Shown here: positions 8,780-17,424 of the stretch, piece by piece
Position numbering within the stretch: position 1 is the stretch's first letter
How the letters are laid out: every line of letters starts with the position of its first letter
Assembly (NCBI RefSeq): GCF_001570605.1
Contig: NZ_BBXG01000008.1
Span: 62,001-126,000, forward strand
Reading direction: 5' to 3'
DNA from: Herbidospora cretacea
Lineage (GTDB): Bacteria; Actinomycetota; Actinomycetes; Streptosporangiales; Streptosporangiaceae
Length of the DNA stretch: 64,000 bases
Notes under the pieces: model-generated
What the model saw: the letters and a program-made list of their open reading frames with translations, nothing else
What the model was told of the DNA's origin: nothing
Databases searched by the model: none
Translations under genes and position numbers: made by a program

Positions 8780-9994
8780 CTACGCGAACAGGCCCCGGCC
8801 CCAGTAGTCGCCGCCGTCCACGACGCCGGGCGGGCAAGCGAACAGGCCGCTGGAGACGTGGCGGATGTACTCGTTCAGCGGGTCGGTCTTGGCCAGGCTC
8901 ATCTGGATCGGCACGAACTGCGTGCGCGGGTCGCGCTGGTAGGCGATGAAGAACAGCCCGGCGTCGAGGCGGCCCAGGCCGTCGGAGCCGTCGACGTAGT
9001 TGTAGCCGCGCCGCAGCAGGTGGGCGTTCCCGTGGGCCGAGGGGTGGGCCAGGCGGACGTGGGCGTCGGGGCGCATCGCGGCCAGGTCGACGGGGTCGAA
9101 CTCGTTCTTCTTGCCGATGGGGGCGCCCTCGCCCTTGTCGCGGCCGAAGATCTCCTCCTGCTCGCGCAGGGAGGTGCGGTCCCAGGTCTCGACGGTCATC
9201 CGGATCTTGCGGGTGACCAGGTAGCTGCCGCCGGTCATCCAGGCCGCGCCGTCGTCGGGGTGGGCCCAGAGCTGGTCGCGCAGCAGGTCGGCGTCCTCCA
9301 GCTTGAGGTTGTTGGTGCCGTCCTTGAAGCCCATCAGGTTGCGGGCGGTGGCCTGGGCCCGCGAGGTGGAGGAGGTGCGGCCGAAGCCGAGCTGCGAGTA
9401 GCGGACCGACACCTTGCCGAACCCGATGCGGGCCAGGTTGCGGATGGCGTGCACGGCGACCTGCGGGTCGTGGGCGCACGCCTGGACGCAGATGTCGCCG
9501 CCCGAGATCTCCGGGGTCAGCGTCTCGCCGGGGAACCTGGGCAGGTCGGCCAGGGCCGCCGGACGCCTGGCCGCCAGGCCGAAGCGGTCGTCGAACAGCG
9601 ACGGGCCGAAGCCGATCGTCAGCGTCAGGCCGGAGGCGGGCAGGCCGAGGGCCTCGCCCGTGTCGTGGGGCGCGGCCTCGCGGGAGCCGCCGACCGCGCC
9701 GAAGGCGCCCGCCTCCTTGCCCTGGGTGAGGCGGGCGGCGGCGGCCGTCCACTCCTGGAGCAGTTCGGCGAGTTCGGCCCGGTCGGTCGTGATGACGTCG
9801 AAGGCGACGAAGTGGAGCCGGTCCTGGGCCGGGGTGACGATCCCGGCCTGGTGCTCGCCGTAGAAGGGGTAGGCGTCGTGCGGGGCCGGCGGCTTCGGCT
9901 GCTCGGGCTCGTCGGCGCGGGTGGCGAGCACGCCCGCGCCGGCCGCCACGACGCCGGCCGCGCCCAGGCCGAAGACCTTCCTGCGGCTGATCAT
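8780..9994 (-). CDS. efeB: EfeB, Tat-exported DyP-type heme peroxidase of ferrous iron uptake
   Basis: 404-residue dye-decolorising peroxidase-type protein. The Tat signal is SRRKVFGLGAAGVVAAGAGVL. The family GXXDG motif is GFKDG at 222-226, where the Asp takes part in peroxide cleavage, and a His-containing C-terminal segment (DAHVRLAHPSAHGN) supplies the proximal heme region. In EfeUOB systems EfeB works outside the membrane, oxidising ferrous iron or extracting heme iron. The start ATG (9994) directly abuts the efeO stop (TAG then ATG), so translation is coupled. It is the last gene of efeU-efeO-efeB, controlled by the iron box upstream of efeU. Confidence 0.93.
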   Translation of the reverse strand: MISRRKVFGLGAAGVVAAGAGVLATRADEPEQPKPPAPHDAYPFYGEHQAGIVTPAQDRLHFVAFDVITTDRAELAELLQEWTAAAARLTQGKEAGAFGAVGGSREAAPHDTGEALGLPASGLTLTIGFGPSLFDDRFGLAARRPAALADLPRFPGETLTPEISGGDICVQACAHDPQVAVHAIRNLARIGFGKVSVRYSQLGFGRTSSTSRAQATARNLMGFKDGTNNLKLEDADLLRDQLWAHPDDGAAWMTGGSYLVTRKIRMTVETWDRTSLREQEEIFGRDKGEGAPIGKKNEFDPVDLAAMRPDAHVRLAHPSAHGNAHLLRRGYNYVDGSDGLGRLDAGLFFIAYQRDPRTQFVPIQMSLAKTDPLNEYIRHVSSGLFACPPGVVDGGDYWGRGLFA

Positions 9995-11134
9995 CTACTG
10001 GGCCACCAGGGGCGCGATCTTGCTGATCGGCTCGGCGAGGGCGTTGATCACGTCGGAGAGCCGCTTCAGCTCGTCCTTGGACAGCTCGTTGTGCAGCCGC
10101 CAGCCGTCGCCCGCCTGGTGGGTGCCCAGTTCGGTCTCGGCGGCGGCGAACTTCTCGTCCAGCGTCTTGACCAGCTCCGGGTCGCGCTCCTCCAGCACCG
10201 GGCGGAGCGACTGGACGGCCGCCTTGGAGCCGGCCAGGTTGGCGGCGAAGTCCCACAGGTCGGTGTGGGACCAGACGTCCTCCTCACCGGTGATCTTCCC
10301 GGTGGCGACCTCGTCGAGGAGCTCCTTGGCGCCGTTGGCCAGGTTGAGCGGGGTCAGCTCGGCGGCGTTGGACTTCTCGACGATGGTCGTGACGTCGGCG
10401 ATCAGCTTGTCGGCGACCGGGCCGTCCGCGCTGATGTCCTTGGTGATCCAGAGGTCCTTCTCGATCTTGTGGAAGCCGGTCCACTCCTCGCCGTCGGCCA
10501 GGTCGGCCTCGCGGGCGTCGATGGCCGGGTCGAGGTCGCCGAAGATCTCGGCGACCGGCTCGATGCGCTCCCAGTAGGTGCGGGAGACCGGGAAGATCTC
10601 CTTGGCCTTCTCGACATCGCCGGCCTTGACCGCGTCGACGAACTCCTGCGTCTTGGTCAGCAGGGTGTCGCTCTGGCTCTTGATGTAGCGCTTGTAGCTG
10701 GCGGTCGCCTCGGCGAGCGCGGCGTCGGCGGTCAGCGGCTGGTGCTCGCCGGTGACGGTCAGCGCGTTGCGGATGCCCTTGCCGACCATGCCGGGCTTGC
10801 AGGCCGTCTCGTACGTCCCGGCGGGCAGCTCGGCGATGAGCTCGCGGGTCAGGCCGGGCACGATGTTCTCCACCTCGGCCATGACGCGGTCGCCCGGCGC
10901 GTAGACGTAGAACTCGGTGACCTTGCTGCCGCCGTTGGTGATGGCGAACGTGCTGGTGCCGGCGGCGATCTCGGTGACGCCCACGTCGCACGCGGTGTCG
11001 CTGGCGGCGACCGAGACCTTGCCCGGAGCCTTCGCGGGAGCGGCTGCGCCGGGTTCGCCGGCCGAGCAGGCCGTCAGGGCGGCCAGTCCGGCCAGGGCGA
11101 GCGCGCCGGCGGCGAGGCGGGTGATGGCGGACAT
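9995..11134 (-). CDS. efeO: EfeO, lipoprotein with cupredoxin and M75 (imelysin-like) domains
   Basis: 379-residue extracytoplasmic iron-binding component. The start ATG 11134 gives a lipoprotein signal ending in the lipobox LTACS. An N-terminal cupredoxin-like domain (VAASDTACDVGVTEIAAGT) is followed by the M75 helical domain, which carries the HXXE metal motif as HKIE in EWTGFHKIEKDLW. This full-length form (cupredoxin plus M75) is the classic EfeO rather than the short EfeM. Eleven bases separate it from efeU, and its stop touches the efeB start. It passes iron to the EfeU permease. Confidence 0.93.
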   Translation of the reverse strand: MSAITRLAAGALALAGLAALTACSAGEPGAAAPAKAPGKVSVAASDTACDVGVTEIAAGTSTFAITNGGSKVTEFYVYAPGDRVMAEVENIVPGLTRELIAELPAGTYETACKPGMVGKGIRNALTVTGEHQPLTADAALAEATASYKRYIKSQSDTLLTKTQEFVDAVKAGDVEKAKEIFPVSRTYWERIEPVAEIFGDLDPAIDAREADLADGEEWTGFHKIEKDLWITKDISADGPVADKLIADVTTIVEKSNAAELTPLNLANGAKELLDEVATGKITGEEDVWSHTDLWDFAANLAGSKAAVQSLRPVLEERDPELVKTLDEKFAAAETELGTHQAGDGWRLHNELSKDELKRLSDVINALAEPISKIAPLVAQ

Positions 11135-11145
11135 GGTGCTCCTGT

Positions 11146-11970
11146 TCAGGCCACGCGGGCGGCGGCGAGCTGCGGCCGGGACGGCCGGAGGAAGAGGAAG
11201 AGGGTCGGCGCCAGGTAGAGCGCCCACGCGAGGGTCTCCAGGACGCTGGGCTGCGGCGTGATGTTGAGCATCCCGGCCAGCAGCGCGCCGAACCACGAGT
11301 CGGGCGGCAGGGCGCCCGTGATGTCGAAGGCGTAGGTGTTCAGCCCGGGGAGGATGGCGGCCTCCTGGAGGTCGTGCACGCCGTATTTGAAGATCCCGGC
11401 GGCGACCAGGATGAGCAGCAGCCCGGTCCAGGTGAAGAACGTGGTGAGGTTGATGCGCACGGCCGACTTGTAGAGGGCGTAGCCGAGCACGACCGAGGTC
11501 AGCAGGCCGAGCGTGATGCCGACGAGCGGCTGGGCCGTGGTGGTCGCGCCCTGGACGGAGGCGAAGAACAGCAGCGCCGTCTCCAGCCCCTCACGGGCCA
11601 CCGCCAGGAACGCCATGACGACGACGGCAAGGGAGCCCATCTCCAGCGCGCTGGTCAGCTTGCCGCGCAGCTCACCGGAGAGCGCGCGGGCGGCCCGCCG
11701 CATCCAGAAGATCATCCAGGTGACGAAGACGACCGCGAGCAGCGAGGTGATCGCGTCGAAGAGCTCCTGGCCGGTGTGGCCGAGGTGGGCGGCGGTGAAG
11801 GTGAGGACCGCGCCGAAGCCGACCGACAGGGCCACGGCCGCGAATACCCCGGCCCACACGTGTGGCAGCTTGTCCGTGCGGTCGCTCTTGACCAGGAAGG
11901 CGACCAGGACCGAGACGACCAGAGTCGCCTCCAGACCTTCACGCAGGCCGATGAGATAACTCGCGAACAA
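11146..11970 (-). CDS. efeU: EfeU, FTR1-family iron permease
   Basis: 274-residue polytopic membrane permease with about seven transmembrane segments. It has two REGLE motifs, REGLEATL near the N-terminus and REGLETALLFF in the middle, the paired iron-transport signature of Ftr1/EfeU. The start codon is TTG at 11970, preceded by TAGGAG at a spacing of seven; no ATG or GTG fits better. It is first in the efeUOB operon. A DtxR/IdeR-type iron box sits about 46 bases upstream, so repression by iron is expected. Confidence 0.94.
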   Translation of the reverse strand: MFASYLIGLREGLEATLVVSVLVAFLVKSDRTDKLPHVWAGVFAAVALSVGFGAVLTFTAAHLGHTGQELFDAITSLLAVVFVTWMIFWMRRAARALSGELRGKLTSALEMGSLAVVVMAFLAVAREGLETALLFFASVQGATTTAQPLVGITLGLLTSVVLGYALYKSAVRINLTTFFTWTGLLLILVAAGIFKYGVHDLQEAAILPGLNTYAFDITGALPPDSWFGALLAGMLNITPQPSVLETLAWALYLAPTLFLFLRPSRPQLAAARVA

Positions 11971-12015
11971 ATGACACTCCTACCGTGGGCGAGCTTCAGC
12001 TACACGCGGTAGAAG

Positions 12016-12034
12016 TTAACATAGGCTCACCTAA
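12016..12034 (-). promoter_or_regulatory. DtxR/IdeR/DmdR-type iron box controlling efeUOB
   Basis: TTAACATAGGCTCACCTAA matches 15 of 19 positions of the actinobacterial iron-box consensus TTAGGTTAGGCTAACCTAA. It lies 46 bases upstream of the efeU start and overlaps the last codons of the converging-from-upstream M56 gene. Iron-dependent repression is the inferred role. Confidence 0.75.
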
Positions 12035-12939
12035 CTCAGGTAGCGGGCCGCCGCTTCCAGCAGTTCCCGCAGGTCCTCGACCGCCTCGCCGGTCCAGACG
12101 ACCGTCCCGGCGGCCAGCGCGATCGGCACGGACGCCAGCAGGGGGTGCGTCGGCCGCACCGGACCGAGCAGCGCCGCCACCCGCCGGGGCACCGCGCCCG
12201 CCGCCGCGTGCAGGGCCCCCAGCCCCGGGCGTCCGGCCGCCACCAGCGCGGCCTGCCCGACCGCCCGCGCCACCAGCCCCCGGTCCCCCGTCTCGGCCGC
12301 CGCGCTCTCGTCGGCGGCTCGTTCGACCAGGAAGCCGACCCGGGCGCTCACCCAGCGCAGCGCGGGATGCGCGGCCCCGGCCAGCTCCGCGAGCCGCACC
12401 AGCCGGTGGTGCGACCCGGCCAGGTGGGCCCGCTCGTGGGCGAGCAGGGCGGCGTACTGGGGCCCGGTCAGCGCCGCGCGCATCCCGGTGGTGACCACCA
12501 CCCAGCCCCGCCGCCCGCCACCGGGCACCGCGAAGGCGGTCGCCGCCTCGTCGTCGACCACGACGACGTCGCCCTCCCCCTGGGCGAACAGCCGCCCGGC
12601 GCGCAGGTCACGGCGGTGCCGCCGATGCGTCCACCCCACCGCCGCCAGCACCGCCGCCAGCAGCGGCATCGACCCCCACGGCACCCACGGCACCTGCGCG
12701 GTGTCGGCGGCGACGACCCCCGGCGACCACCCCATCAGGTGCGCCACGGTGGGCACCTCGGCGACGGCGTGCAGGGCGAACAGAGCCAGGTTCACGGTGC
12801 TGGCGACCGCGACCACCACGGCCGACCAGGCCAGCACCCGGGCGGCCAGCGCGGGCGGCAGCCGTCCCGCGACGAGGAGGGCGGCCAGCACGACCAGCGG
12901 CGGGACGACCACCACCGAGACCACGAAGTGATCGAACAT
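12031..12939 (-). CDS. M56-family membrane metalloprotease (BlaR1-like, no sensor domain)
   Basis: 302-residue membrane protease. Several hydrophobic helices surround a cytoplasmic zinc-protease domain with the HEXXH motif HERAH at 168-172. The start ATG 12939 follows GGAGGT at a good distance. Length and architecture fit the short actinobacterial M56 proteins, which lack the penicillin-binding sensor domain of true BlaR1. It is divergent from a BlaI-type repressor, the usual partner whose cleavage relieves repression. The signal sensed cannot be read from the sequence. Its last codons overlap the efeU iron box. Confidence 0.85.
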   Translation of the reverse strand: MFDHFVVSVVVVPPLVVLAALLVAGRLPPALAARVLAWSAVVVAVASTVNLALFALHAVAEVPTVAHLMGWSPGVVAADTAQVPWVPWGSMPLLAAVLAAVGWTHRRHRRDLRAGRLFAQGEGDVVVVDDEAATAFAVPGGGRRGWVVVTTGMRAALTGPQYAALLAHERAHLAGSHHRLVRLAELAGAAHPALRWVSARVGFLVERAADESAAAETGDRGLVARAVGQAALVAAGRPGLGALHAAAGAVPRRVAALLGPVRPTHPLLASVPIALAAGTVVWTGEAVEDLRELLEAAARYLS

Positions 12940-13016
12940 CCCGCACCTCCGGCGACCGTCTGGAACGGCCATCAGCCTGCCATGAGATCCACTATGTCCG
13001 GATAGGGTGTGCCTCG

Positions 13017-13394
13017 ATGGACAGTCGTGACGAGCGCCGCAAACCCGGCGAACTGGAAGCGGCGATCGTGACCGCCCTCCGCGAGGCGGGCCGCTCCCTG
13101 ACCCCCGGCCAGGTCCGCGAGCTGATCGCCCCGGAGGGCGGCCTGTCCTACAGCGCCGTGGTCACCACCCTGAACCGCCTGCACAAGAAGCAGGCTGTCA
13201 CCAGGCGGCGAGAGGGCCGCTCCTTCCGGTACGGCGCCCTGGTGGACGCCGCCGACCTCGTCGCCCAGCGGATGAGCGCCCTGCTCAGCGCCGAGTCCGA
13301 CCGCGCGGGCGTGCTCCGCCGCTTCGTCAGCGACCTGGGCGCCGAGGACGAGGATCTCCTCCGCCGCCTGCTGGCCGACGACCCCGAGGACTAG
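13017..13394 (+). CDS. BlaI/MecI-family transcriptional repressor
   Basis: 125-residue cytoplasmic DNA-binding protein. The winged helix shows the family pattern AIVTALREAGRSLTPGQVRE followed by SYSAVVTTLNRLHKKQAVTR and a FRYGALV wing. The C-terminal part is helical, as in the BlaI dimerisation region. It is divergent from the M56 protease 77 bases away, so this is probably a repressor/protease regulatory pair acting on the shared promoter region. No beta-lactamase is nearby, so a role in beta-lactam resistance is not implied. It ends nine bases from the converging LLM gene. Confidence 0.88.
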   Translation: MDSRDERRKPGELEAAIVTALREAGRSLTPGQVRELIAPEGGLSYSAVVTTLNRLHKKQAVTRRREGRSFRYGALVDAADLVAQRMSALLSAESDRAGVLRRFVSDLGAEDEDLLRRLLADDPED

Positions 13395-13403
13395 ACAGAG
13401 CAC

Positions 13404-14309
13404 CTATCCGGTGACGTGCCATATCCGCGCCGCCTCCTCCATCCGCTCCAGGAAGATCTCCTCGGTCGCGGTGGTGTCATCGAAGGTGAAGTCGAGGAAC
13501 ACCTCGTCGATCCCGGCCTCGACGTATTTCTCCAGGTCGGAGATGATGTCGTCCCAGGTGCCCTGGAACGGCCGCCTCCGGTGCTCGGTGAAGGCGACGT
13601 TGCCGCGCACGATCACCTCCGGCTCCGGCCGCCCGGCCTTGGCCGCCGCCTCGTTCAGGGTGGCGCGCAGGGGGAGGAACATCTCCAGCGGCAGGCCCCC
13701 CGGGAGCCAGCCGTCGGCCATTCGACCGGCCCGTTCGACCGCGGGAGGGGCGTACACGCCCAGATAGACGGGCGGGCAGGACGCCGGCTTCGGCTCGAAG
13801 CCCGTCTCGGGGACGGTGAAGAACCGGCCCGTGAACGCCGTCGTCGGCTCGGTCCAGAGGCTCCGGAGCACCGTGACGAACTCCTCCGACCGCCGCCCCT
13901 GGCCCTCGGGCGAGTTCCCGGCCGCCTCGATCTCGTCCAGCGACCAGCCCTGGCCCAGTCCGGCCCGCAGCCGGTTGCCGCTCAGCACGTCGAGGGTGGC
14001 GAGCTGTTTGGCCAGCACGACGGGGTTGTGCAGCAGCATGCAGAGCACGCTGGTGCCGAGCGTGATCCGCGACGTCACGGCGGCGGCGAAGGTCAGCGTC
14101 GTGACGGGGTCGAGGGCGGTCCGCATCGCCCGTGGCAGGCGGCCGTCCGCCGTGCCGGGATAGCGGCTGCGCGGGTTCACCGGGTCGAGCAGGCGTTCGC
14201 CCGCCCACAGCGAGTGATATCCGAGCGCTTCGGCGCGCTGGGCGACCGAGGCGATGAAGGCCGGTGTGGCGAGCGGGCCCAAGGTGGGCAGGCCGAGTCC
14301 GAGACGCAT
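13404..14309 (-). CDS. LLM-class (luciferase-like, F420-dependent type) oxidoreductase
   Basis: 301-residue TIM-barrel flavin/F420 oxidoreductase. It starts MRLGLGLPTLGPLATP and contains YHSLWAGERLL, ITLGTSVLCMLLHNPVVLAKQLATLD and GRLRAGLGQGW-like sequence (LRAGLGQGWSLDE), which are the conserved barrel strands and cofactor loop of the family. The substrate cannot be told from the sequence. The gene stands alone between the BlaI gene, which converges on it, and a divergent membrane protein gene. Use of F420 rather than FMN is inferred from the actinobacterial subgroup. Confidence 0.85.
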   Translation of the reverse strand: MRLGLGLPTLGPLATPAFIASVAQRAEALGYHSLWAGERLLDPVNPRSRYPGTADGRLPRAMRTALDPVTTLTFAAAVTSRITLGTSVLCMLLHNPVVLAKQLATLDVLSGNRLRAGLGQGWSLDEIEAAGNSPEGQGRRSEEFVTVLRSLWTEPTTAFTGRFFTVPETGFEPKPASCPPVYLGVYAPPAVERAGRMADGWLPGGLPLEMFLPLRATLNEAAAKAGRPEPEVIVRGNVAFTEHRRRPFQGTWDDIISDLEKYVEAGIDEVFLDFTFDDTTATEEIFLERMEEAARIWHVTG

Positions 14310-14418
14310 ACCGGGACCCTTCCACGATCATGCCCCGTTGACGCCGGACGGGTGGACGCGGCATGCGCCGACCCCCTACGGTGCCCCTTGCCTGGTGCGT
14401 CGACAGAGGGGGAACACC

Positions 14419-16521
14419 GTGCGGCGGTGGGCTGCGGGGATGGTCACGGCCATAGTGGTCACGCTCGCGTGGGGGGCGCCGGCGGCGGCCCGGACCTCGG
14501 CTCCGGGACAGGTGGCGCTCGTCGGGGTGCCCGGCCTGATGTGGACCGACGTCACCGAGGGTGACACCCCGAATCTCTGGCGGCTGGCCGGTGAGAGCGC
14601 CGTCGGGTCGCTGTCGGTCAAGTCCGTTGGCACGATCACCTGCCCCTACGACGGCTGGCTGACGGTCTCGGCCGGGGTGCGGTCGGCCGTCGGGCAGCGG
14701 TGCGGGCTGCCGCCCGAGCCGGTCGAGGGCACCAACATGCTCCACGAGTTCGGCTGGTTCGCCTCGGTCGCCGGGGTGCCGACCGCCGGATCGGTCGGAG
14801 CGGCAGGCGGCACGATGGCGGTCGGCCCCGGCGGGGTGCTCGCGCTGTCGGACGAGAACGGGGCCGTCGGCCGCTACCACGCCACGATCGACGAGGTCAC
14901 CGACTGGTCGGCGCCCGTCATCGCGGTCGACGTCGACGTGCTGATCCGGCCCTACATCGCCGCCGACGGGAAGGTCTCCCGCGACCCCGAATCGGTCGCC
15001 CCGGCCGTCCGGGCGGCGGCGGTCCGGCAGGCCGACGCGCAGGTGGGCGCGGTGCTGGCCAAGCTGCCGCCGAGCACGACCGTGCTGGTGGCCGGGCTCG
15101 CCGACCACGGGTCGGTCCCCCATCTGCGGGTGGCGATGATGCGCGCGCCGGGGACGACCGGCACCAGCCTGCTCGGATCGGGCTCGACCCACCGCGACGA
15201 CATGATCATCCTGCCCGACCTGACCGCGACGCTGTTCAGCGCGGCCGGGCAGGCCGCCGCCACCCCGCCGACCGTCATCGGCCAGCCGCTCAGGGTGGGC
15301 GACCCGATCCCCCGGGAGGAGGCCCTCGAACGCCTCCGCGACGCCGACACCGCCGGGCAGACGATCCGGAACATGGGCGGGATCTTCTTCACCGCGCTGG
15401 CCGTGCTCCAGGTGCTCTTCTACGTCGCGGCGTTCCTGCTGCTGCGCCGCCGCTCGGCGCTCGGGACGGTCAGGGTGGCCGCCGTGGCGCTGGCGTCGAT
15501 CCCGGTGTCGACCTACCTGATCAACCTCACGCCGTGGGAGGCGAGCCCCGCGCCCACGCTGACCCTGGTCGGCGGGCTGGCCGCCTGCGTCGTCGTGCTG
15601 GCCGTGCTCGCGCTGCGGGCGGCCCGGCTCACCAGGCCCGAGAACATCCTCGCGCCGCTCCTGGTCGTCGCGGGCGTCACCGCCGCCGTGCTGCTGGGCG
15701 ACCTCCTCTCCGGCACGCATCTGCAGCTCAACAGCGTGATGGGCTACACCGGCGTGGTCGGCGCCCGCTACTACGGCCTGGGCAACATCCCGTTCGCGCT
15801 GCTGGCCACGGCCGTGCTGCTGGTCGCCACCGGCGTGGCCGACACGCTGGTCCGGCACGGCCGCCGGTCGATCGCGGTCGCCCTGATCGCCGGGCTCGGG
15901 GTGTTCGCGATGATCCTCGGCGGCTGGCCCGGGGTCGGCAGCGACTTCGGCGGCGTGATCGCGTTCGTGCCCGGCATCGCGGTCGCGGCGCTCATCGTGG
16001 CCGGGCGGCGGGTGTCGGTCTGGAAGCTCGGCCTGTTCTGCGTGGCGGGCGGCGTGATCGTGCTGTCCATCGCCTACCTCGACTACCGCCGCCCGCCCGG
16101 GTCGCAGACCCACCTCGGGCGGTTCGTCGGGCAGATCTTCGACGGCACGTTCTGGCCGGTCATCGCGCGCAAGCTCGACGCCATGCTGGGCACGCTGCTG
16201 TCCCCCAACCTGATGCCGGTCGTCATCGCGGCGGTGGCGTTCCTGGTGTTCGCGGTGCTGCGGCCCGACCAGGCGACGGCCGGGGTGCTGCCGGTGGCGT
16301 TCGAGCGGGCGCCCATGCTGAAGGCCGGCCTGCTCGGCGCGCTGGTCAGCGGCGGCGTCGGCATGCTGGTCAACGACTCGGGCGCGGCCGTCCTGTCGAT
16401 GGCGCTGGCGCTGGCCGTGCCGCTGGTGCTGAGCGCCGGGATCCGGGCGATCCAGCTCGACGGCGGGTCAGCCGACGGCGGCCGTCCGCAGGGCGCGGTA
16501 AAGCAGACGCGCGTCGCCTAG
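14419..16521 (+). CDS. Polytopic membrane protein with N-terminal alkaline-phosphatase-like domain
   Basis: 700-residue protein. After a signal/anchor (about residues 1-25), residues 30-300 look like an extracytoplasmic alkaline phosphatase superfamily domain: VALVGVPGLMWTDV...TPNLWRLA resembles the metal- and nucleophile-bearing N-terminus of that fold, and LVAGLADHGSVPHL resembles its later metal-binding motif. From about 320 onward there are ten or more transmembrane segments. The start GTG 14419 is preceded by GAGGGGGA. The substrate is unknown; a cell-envelope phospho-substrate is a guess. Its 3' end overlaps the converging NurA-like gene by 54 bases. Confidence 0.68.
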   Translation: MRRWAAGMVTAIVVTLAWGAPAAARTSAPGQVALVGVPGLMWTDVTEGDTPNLWRLAGESAVGSLSVKSVGTITCPYDGWLTVSAGVRSAVGQRCGLPPEPVEGTNMLHEFGWFASVAGVPTAGSVGAAGGTMAVGPGGVLALSDENGAVGRYHATIDEVTDWSAPVIAVDVDVLIRPYIAADGKVSRDPESVAPAVRAAAVRQADAQVGAVLAKLPPSTTVLVAGLADHGSVPHLRVAMMRAPGTTGTSLLGSGSTHRDDMIILPDLTATLFSAAGQAAATPPTVIGQPLRVGDPIPREEALERLRDADTAGQTIRNMGGIFFTALAVLQVLFYVAAFLLLRRRSALGTVRVAAVALASIPVSTYLINLTPWEASPAPTLTLVGGLAACVVVLAVLALRAARLTRPENILAPLLVVAGVTAAVLLGDLLSGTHLQLNSVMGYTGVVGARYYGLGNIPFALLATAVLLVATGVADTLVRHGRRSIAVALIAGLGVFAMILGGWPGVGSDFGGVIAFVPGIAVAALIVAGRRVSVWKLGLFCVAGGVIVLSIAYLDYRRPPGSQTHLGRFVGQIFDGTFWPVIARKLDAMLGTLLSPNLMPVVIAAVAFLVFAVLRPDQATAGVLPVAFERAPMLKAGLLGALVSGGVGMLVNDSGAAVLSMALALAVPLVLSAGIRAIQLDGGSADGGRPQGAVKQTRVA

Positions 16522-17424
16522 CCGGTGGCGCAGCAGCTTCTCCAGCCCGCCGATCGGGACGAGGTTCTGCGGCGCCCTCGGGTCCTTGTAGTCGACCCCG
16601 GCGATCGGCGGCAGCGCCACCGTGACCTGGTCGGCCAGCGCGACGGCCTCCTCGACCGACAGCTCGGCGCCCGCCTCGCACCGGGCGATCCCGGCCCACG
16701 GCGCGGCAGAGACGGTGGGGAGCCGCAGATACCAGGCGTAGCGGCTCCAGTTCGTGCCCATGAAGAAGACCGGCGTCCGCTGGCCCGGCTTGAGGTCGGA
16801 CACCACCGCCGACTGGGCCGGCGGCAGGTAGGACGTGTGGTGGGTCTTCACGTAGCCGACCGCGTGGTGGAGGTGGGTGCGCCCCCGCAGCGGCCCGTCG
16901 ACCAGCAGCAGCTCGTCGTGGCCGGTGCCCGACCGGTAGTCGCGGACCGTGTCGACCTCCAGCTCGGTCAGCTTCTGCTGGAGCGCCAGTGACCCGTCGT
17001 CGTCGCCGGTCACTTCGAAGGCCGTGTACGTGACCGGCCCCGCCACCAGGTCGGCGACCCCTTTGGCCGGGCTGAACACCCCTCTCATGACCTCGACGGC
17101 CACCGGCTCGGCCCCCTGCTCGCCGCACCGGACGATCCCGGCGGCGTAGGAGGCCGCGATGCCGGGCGCGGGCATGCCGCCCTGCGGGTCGTCGACCCAG
17201 ACCCGGGCGTCGATCCGCCGGACGCCGTCGGCGATCAGCAGCGTGTCGGGCGCCTTCGCCGAGGAGCACGGCGTGATCGGCCGCCACTGCGGGATCGGGA
17301 TCTCGATGTCGAGCGTGAGGGCGGCGGAGCTGCCCTCCATCTCTGCCTCGAAGGCCAGGCTGGCGCCGTAGCCGGGGTCCCAGGGATCGACGCTGAACCC
17401 GGGGGCGTGGAACGTGGTGGTCAC
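16468..17424 (-). CDS. nurA: NurA-like nuclease
   Basis: 318-residue cytoplasmic protein with NurA-family features: TLLIADGVRRIDARVW, where the Asp is the expected metal ligand, LLLVDGPLRGR with a second Asp, the VGYVKTHHTSYLPP segment, and a C-terminal LEKLLRHRLGDARLLYR helix. NurA is a 5'-3' exonuclease/endonuclease that works with the HerA hexamer. The start GTG 17424 overlaps the SbcC stop as GTGA, implying coupled translation. Gene context (herA, mre11, rad50 immediately upstream) matches the archaeal resection operon and supports the call. The family assignment rests on motif reading, not on a profile search. Confidence 0.72.
   Translation of the reverse strand: MTTTFHAPGFSVDPWDPGYGASLAFEAEMEGSSAALTLDIEIPIPQWRPITPCSSAKAPDTLLIADGVRRIDARVWVDDPQGGMPAPGIAASYAAGIVRCGEQGAEPVAVEVMRGVFSPAKGVADLVAGPVTYTAFEVTGDDDGSLALQQKLTELEVDTVRDYRSGTGHDELLLVDGPLRGRTHLHHAVGYVKTHHTSYLPPAQSAVVSDLKPGQRTPVFFMGTNWSRYAWYLRLPTVSAAPWAGIARCEAGAELSVEEAVALADQVTVALPPIAGVDYKDPRAPQNLVPIGGLEKLLRHRLGDARLLYRALRTAAVG

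Noticed and set aside
8756-11218. Long open frame (820 codons) antisense to efeB and efeO
   Set aside because: It runs opposite to two clearly real genes with Tat/lipoprotein signals and catalytic motifs; the product is low-complexity Ala/Gly/Arg/Val-rich, as expected from a GC-rich shadow frame.
12940-13016. BlaI operator in the divergent gap
   Set aside because: I looked for a TACA/TGTA-type palindrome. The CTATGTCCGGATAG stretch is only partly symmetric, so I do not call a site.
13477-16113. Open frame of 878 codons on the minus strand
   Set aside because: It overlaps the LLM gene in another frame and lies antisense to the phosphatase-like membrane protein gene. The product is rich in Arg, Gly, Asp and His with no domain.
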